Shown here in pieces: positions 62,047-64,000 of a stretch of 64,000 bases of DNA. The notes under the pieces are model-generated. The model was not told the DNA's origin, ran no database searches, and saw only the letters and a program-made list of their open reading frames with translations. The stretch is taken from contig NZ_UUOC01000012.1 in the NCBI RefSeq assembly GCF_900590755.1, positions 1 through 64,000 on the forward strand, written 5' to 3'. The first letter of the stretch is position 1. Each line of letters opens with the position of its first letter. Position numbers and translations under genes: made by a program. This DNA comes from Pseudomonas viridiflava (GTDB taxonomy: Bacteria > Pseudomonadota > Gammaproteobacteria > Pseudomonadales > Pseudomonadaceae).

Positions 62047-62115
62047 CCCCCTTCGCGGGCAAGCCTCGCTCCAACAGGCGCCGGCCCGTTGGAGCGAGGC
62101 TTGCCCGCGAAGGGG
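62047..62115. repeat. REP palindrome, family C
   Basis: Two 28-base arms starting CCCCTTCGCGGGCAAGCC are perfect inverted partners around a 13-base loop. Confidence 0.92.
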
Positions 62116-62182
62116 TAGTTACAGGATGCACGGGAAGCAACTGCCGCCTGTTTTACTCCGCTGAGCCTTGCCTGCACAAATG

Positions 62183-62209
62183 AAAACGACCTGCAATGCA
62201 GGCCGTTTC
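62183..62209 (-). terminator. Terminator of the His-rich SEC-C gene
   Basis: AAACGACCTGCA pairs with TGCAGGCCGTTT with one G-U pair, followed on the minus strand by T-rich sequence. Confidence 0.8.
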
Positions 62210-62225
62210 CAATACCCGTCGCGAT

Positions 62226-62438
62226 TTACGCGCCGTGGCACTTCTTGAATTTCTTCTCGCTGCCGCATGGGCAAGGATCGTTGCGGCCTATGTCTTTCAA
62301 CTCGTTGCGCACTGGCTCTTGATGAGCATGACCGCAGTTCGGGCCATGGACGTGGCCGTGCTGGTGATCGTGATGGCTATGATCGTGGTCATGGTCGTGG
62401 TTGCAGTCTGGGCCATGCACGTGGGCTTGCTGGTTCAT
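62226..62438 (-). CDS. Small SEC-C protein with His-rich N-terminus
   Basis: This 70-residue protein ends in a SEC-C zinc motif ([20 protein letters not shown]). The first 40 residues are a His/Asp/Cys-rich stretch in which HVHGPxCxH occurs twice, as if duplicated. Such tails bind metal ions. It may act as a metal chaperone or buffer, by inference. It lies just downstream of the LEA2 lipoprotein gene, five bases from its stop. Confidence 0.85.
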   Translation of the reverse strand: MNQQAHVHGPDCNHDHDHDHSHHDHQHGHVHGPNCGHAHQEPVRNELKDIGRNDPCPCGSEKKFKKCHGA

Positions 62439-62442
62439 CGGG

Positions 62443-63063
62443 TTACTCCGGAATTAGATCGCTGGGGATTATCTCGCCGTTGCGCCCAATACGCACGTTA
62501 TGACGGAACAAAAAGCCGGTCTTGAGTTTGCCTTCAAGCCGATACGGGATCGCCTGATCGGGTTTTTTCAACAGTTTGGAGATGTATTTCAGATGCTGCC
62601 AGAGGTTGGTGCGGATCGGCACCACGAAATTCTTGTGACTATGCCCCTCGACCACGAACCACTCGCTGGACTCGCCCTCGGCCAGCATCGCTTCCTTCAG
62701 CATGATCTTGTACCGCAGAGTCCTCACCAGCACGCTGCGATCATTGGGATTGTCCACGCGAAAGTGCAGCTTGAAATCCTGTTGCAACAACTTGGCTTTG
62801 ACCACTTCCACCTTGAGCAGGCGGACCTCGGATTCCTGATAGCCGCTGGTGACCCAGGAGGAGCAGCCGGTGAGGAGCGACATCAGTGCCAGAATCAGAA
62901 AAACAGCCGCGTTTTTTCTGTAGGAGTGAGCTTGCTCGCGATAGCGTCCGATCAGGCGACAATGGACCGACGGCCAAATCCCATCGCGAGCAAGCTCACT
63001 CCTACAGAGATATGTGTTCGATGTGCTGGAGCGATCTGCTCTCAAACAGGCCTTTGCAAACAT
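62443..63063 (-). CDS. LEA type 2 family lipoprotein, leader disrupted by REP
   Basis: The C-terminal 140 residues are a LEA2 domain ([17 protein letters not shown]), preceded by lipobox LLTGCSSW. The lipobox Cys would be residue 67 if translation starts at ATG 63063, which has GGAG seven bases upstream. The residues between are partly encoded by a REP doublet (62920-63006). No start codon lies close to [11 protein letters not shown], and MSLLTGC alone is too short to be a signal. The gene was probably interrupted at its 5' end. Confidence 0.7.
   Translation of the reverse strand: MFAKACLRADRSSTSNTYLCRSELARDGIWPSVHCRLIGRYREQAHSYRKNAAVFLILALMSLLTGCSSWVTSGYQESEVRLLKVEVVKAKLLQQDFKLHFRVDNPNDRSVLVRTLRYKIMLKEAMLAEGESSEWFVVEGHSHKNFVVPIRTNLWQHLKYISKLLKKPDQAIPYRLEGKLKTGFLFRHNVRIGRNGEIIPSDLIPE
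62920..63006. repeat. REP doublet, family B, inside the LEA2 leader
   Basis: Arms GTAGGAGTGAGCTTGCTCGC and GCGAGCAAGCTCACTCCTAC lie between the upstream ATG and the lipobox of the LEA2 gene, in frame. Confidence 0.92.
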
Positions 63064-63175
63064 GGTCTTGCTCCATTTGTGGCCCACCCAGGGCCATCGT
63101 TGGCAAAGCGACTGGCCCGTTCCTTTTTGATAAGGCTGCGGCATACTCCTCGCACGTGCTGTCAGAGTATGACTG

Positions 63176-63682
63176 ATGAACCTATACGAAATTGTATTCA
63201 GTGGCCAATTGGTCCCAGGCGCCCAGCTGGATCTGGTGCAGAGCAACCTTGGCAAGCTGTTCCAGGCCGATGCCCAGCGTCTGGCGCTGTTGTTTTCCGG
63301 GCGACGGCTGGTCCTGAAAAACAATCTGGACGCGGCAGCGGCAGAGAAATATCGCTCGACCCTGGAACGTGCAGGCGCCGTGGCTGAAGTTGTCGCAATG
63401 CCCGGCGAAGTTGAACCACTGGTTTCAGCAGCGTCCTCTGCGCCGGGTCGATTGCAGATTGCACCCCGAGACGTCTACATGGCTGCTTTTGTCGAGGTCG
63501 ATGCGCCGGATCTGGAGCTGTTCGAGGTAGGAAGCGACCTGCAGGACCACAAACCCGCCCCGGTTGCCCCGGCGCTGGACCTGTCCCTGCTCAGCATCGC
63601 TCCTGTGGGCAGCGACCTTGGCCAAGCCGTTGAATCGCACACCGTGCTGGTGCCGGATATCTCTCATTTGCGTCTGCTTTGA
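63176..63682 (+). CDS. Unknown protein with a conserved N-terminal domain
   Basis: This 168-residue protein starts with a domain of about 75 residues (YEIVFSGQLVPGAQLDLVQS, then LFSGRRLVLKNNL) found at the start of several unrelated proteobacterial proteins, from memory. The remainder is low-complexity and acidic. No signal or membrane segment. It diverges from the LEA2 gene. Function unknown. Confidence 0.7.
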   Translation: MNLYEIVFSGQLVPGAQLDLVQSNLGKLFQADAQRLALLFSGRRLVLKNNLDAAAAEKYRSTLERAGAVAEVVAMPGEVEPLVSAASSAPGRLQIAPRDVYMAAFVEVDAPDLELFEVGSDLQDHKPAPVAPALDLSLLSIAPVGSDLGQAVESHTVLVPDISHLRLL

Positions 63683-63703
63683 CGTAAAGGCGGTCTGAAG
63701 CAA

Positions 63704-64000
63704 TCAGGCCGCGTAACTCGCGCAACACTTCTTGTATTTCTGTTCACTGCCGCACGGGCAAGCGTCGTTGCGCCCGGCCTTGAGGCCTACGGTCGGGTCG
63801 ATGAAATACCAGCGGCCCTGATTCTGTACGAAGGACGAGCGCTCCCGATGGCTGTGCTCGCCCGCGCCGTCATGCCAGCGCGCCGTGAAGGTGACGAAGG
63901 CGTGTTCGGGTTTGCCGCCGAAGACTTCCGAGCTTTCCACTTCGAGCCCCAGCCAGGTGCTCTGCAAGCTCCATTGGCTGATGGCGTCCCGGTCCAGTCC
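63704..64000 (-). CDS. ychJ: YchJ-family SEC-C protein, partial
   Basis: The frame is open to the right edge of the window, so the 5' end is missing. The visible 98 residues hold the YchJ core ([20 protein letters not shown] and [13 protein letters not shown]) and a C-terminal SEC-C motif ([19 protein letters not shown]). YchJ proteins are zinc-binding and of unknown role. A second SEC-C gene is 1.3 kb away. Confidence 0.88.
   Translation of the reverse strand, partial: GLDRDAISQWSLQSTWLGLEVESSEVFGGKPEHAFVTFTARWHDGAGEHSHRERSSFVQNQGRWYFIDPTVGLKAGRNDACPCGSEQKYKKCCASYAA

Overview
The window is chromosomal DNA of a Pseudomonas, most likely of the fluorescens/putida group. The evidence is GC-rich coding with high gene density, the aauRS-aat acidic amino acid locus, glpFKRD, a PA3496-type small protein beside nth, QuiP, a complete ligase-associated DNA repair gene set, and intergenic REP doublets of several families. 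Gene order also recalls that part of the P. putida chromosome from memory; no alignment was run. No tRNA, rRNA, CRISPR array, transposase or integrase gene was seen.

Layout. 1-0.64 kb is a large imperfect inverted repeat. 0.7-1.6 kb has an RDD membrane protein and a cold-shock protein. 1.9-6.7 kb is a gcvH-gcvP-gcvT glycine cleavage operon with a probable sigma-54 promoter and tandem dyad boxes. 6.8-10.1 kb is the divergent metR/metE pair. 10.3-12.3 kb holds a hydrolase, a DsbA-like protein and a shortened GlpM. 12.5-19.4 kb is the acidic amino acid system: aauR, aauS and the aatJQMP transporter, whose promoter has a sigma-54 element and two AauR-like boxes. 19.7-24.8 kb is glpFKRD. 25-28 kb has a YbaK deacylase, an orphan ABC ATPase and argF. 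28.5-37.2 kb has an unknown protein, a molybdopterin oxidoreductase, grxD, bfr, bfd, rnt/pyrC, a MotY-like protein and argG.

37.2-39.5 kb is an AT-richer islet holding two unknown genes and a long stretch without clear coding, followed by an orphan BvgA-like response regulator. 40.2-46.4 kb has a PA3496-family protein, nth, a soluble orphan RnfB-like ferredoxin, metG, mrp and a second cold-shock gene. 46.7-58.4 kb has dcd, a small proline-rich protein and the ligase-associated repair set (MPE, helicase, ligase, exonuclease), which is split by a polar amino acid ABC transporter operon carrying an embedded zinc deacylase. 58.6-64 kb has a QuiP-like acylase, a YfcG-like GST, a His-rich SEC-C protein, a lipoprotein gene with a REP doublet in its leader, an unknown protein and a YchJ-family gene cut by the window end.

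The most interesting points are the regulatory architecture of gcvHPT, the AauR box pair, the REP doublet inside the LEA2 lipoprotein leader, the 37-39.5 kb islet with its dyad, the orphan RnfB-Nth pair, and the split repair cluster. No wholly new multi-gene system could be demonstrated from sequence alone.
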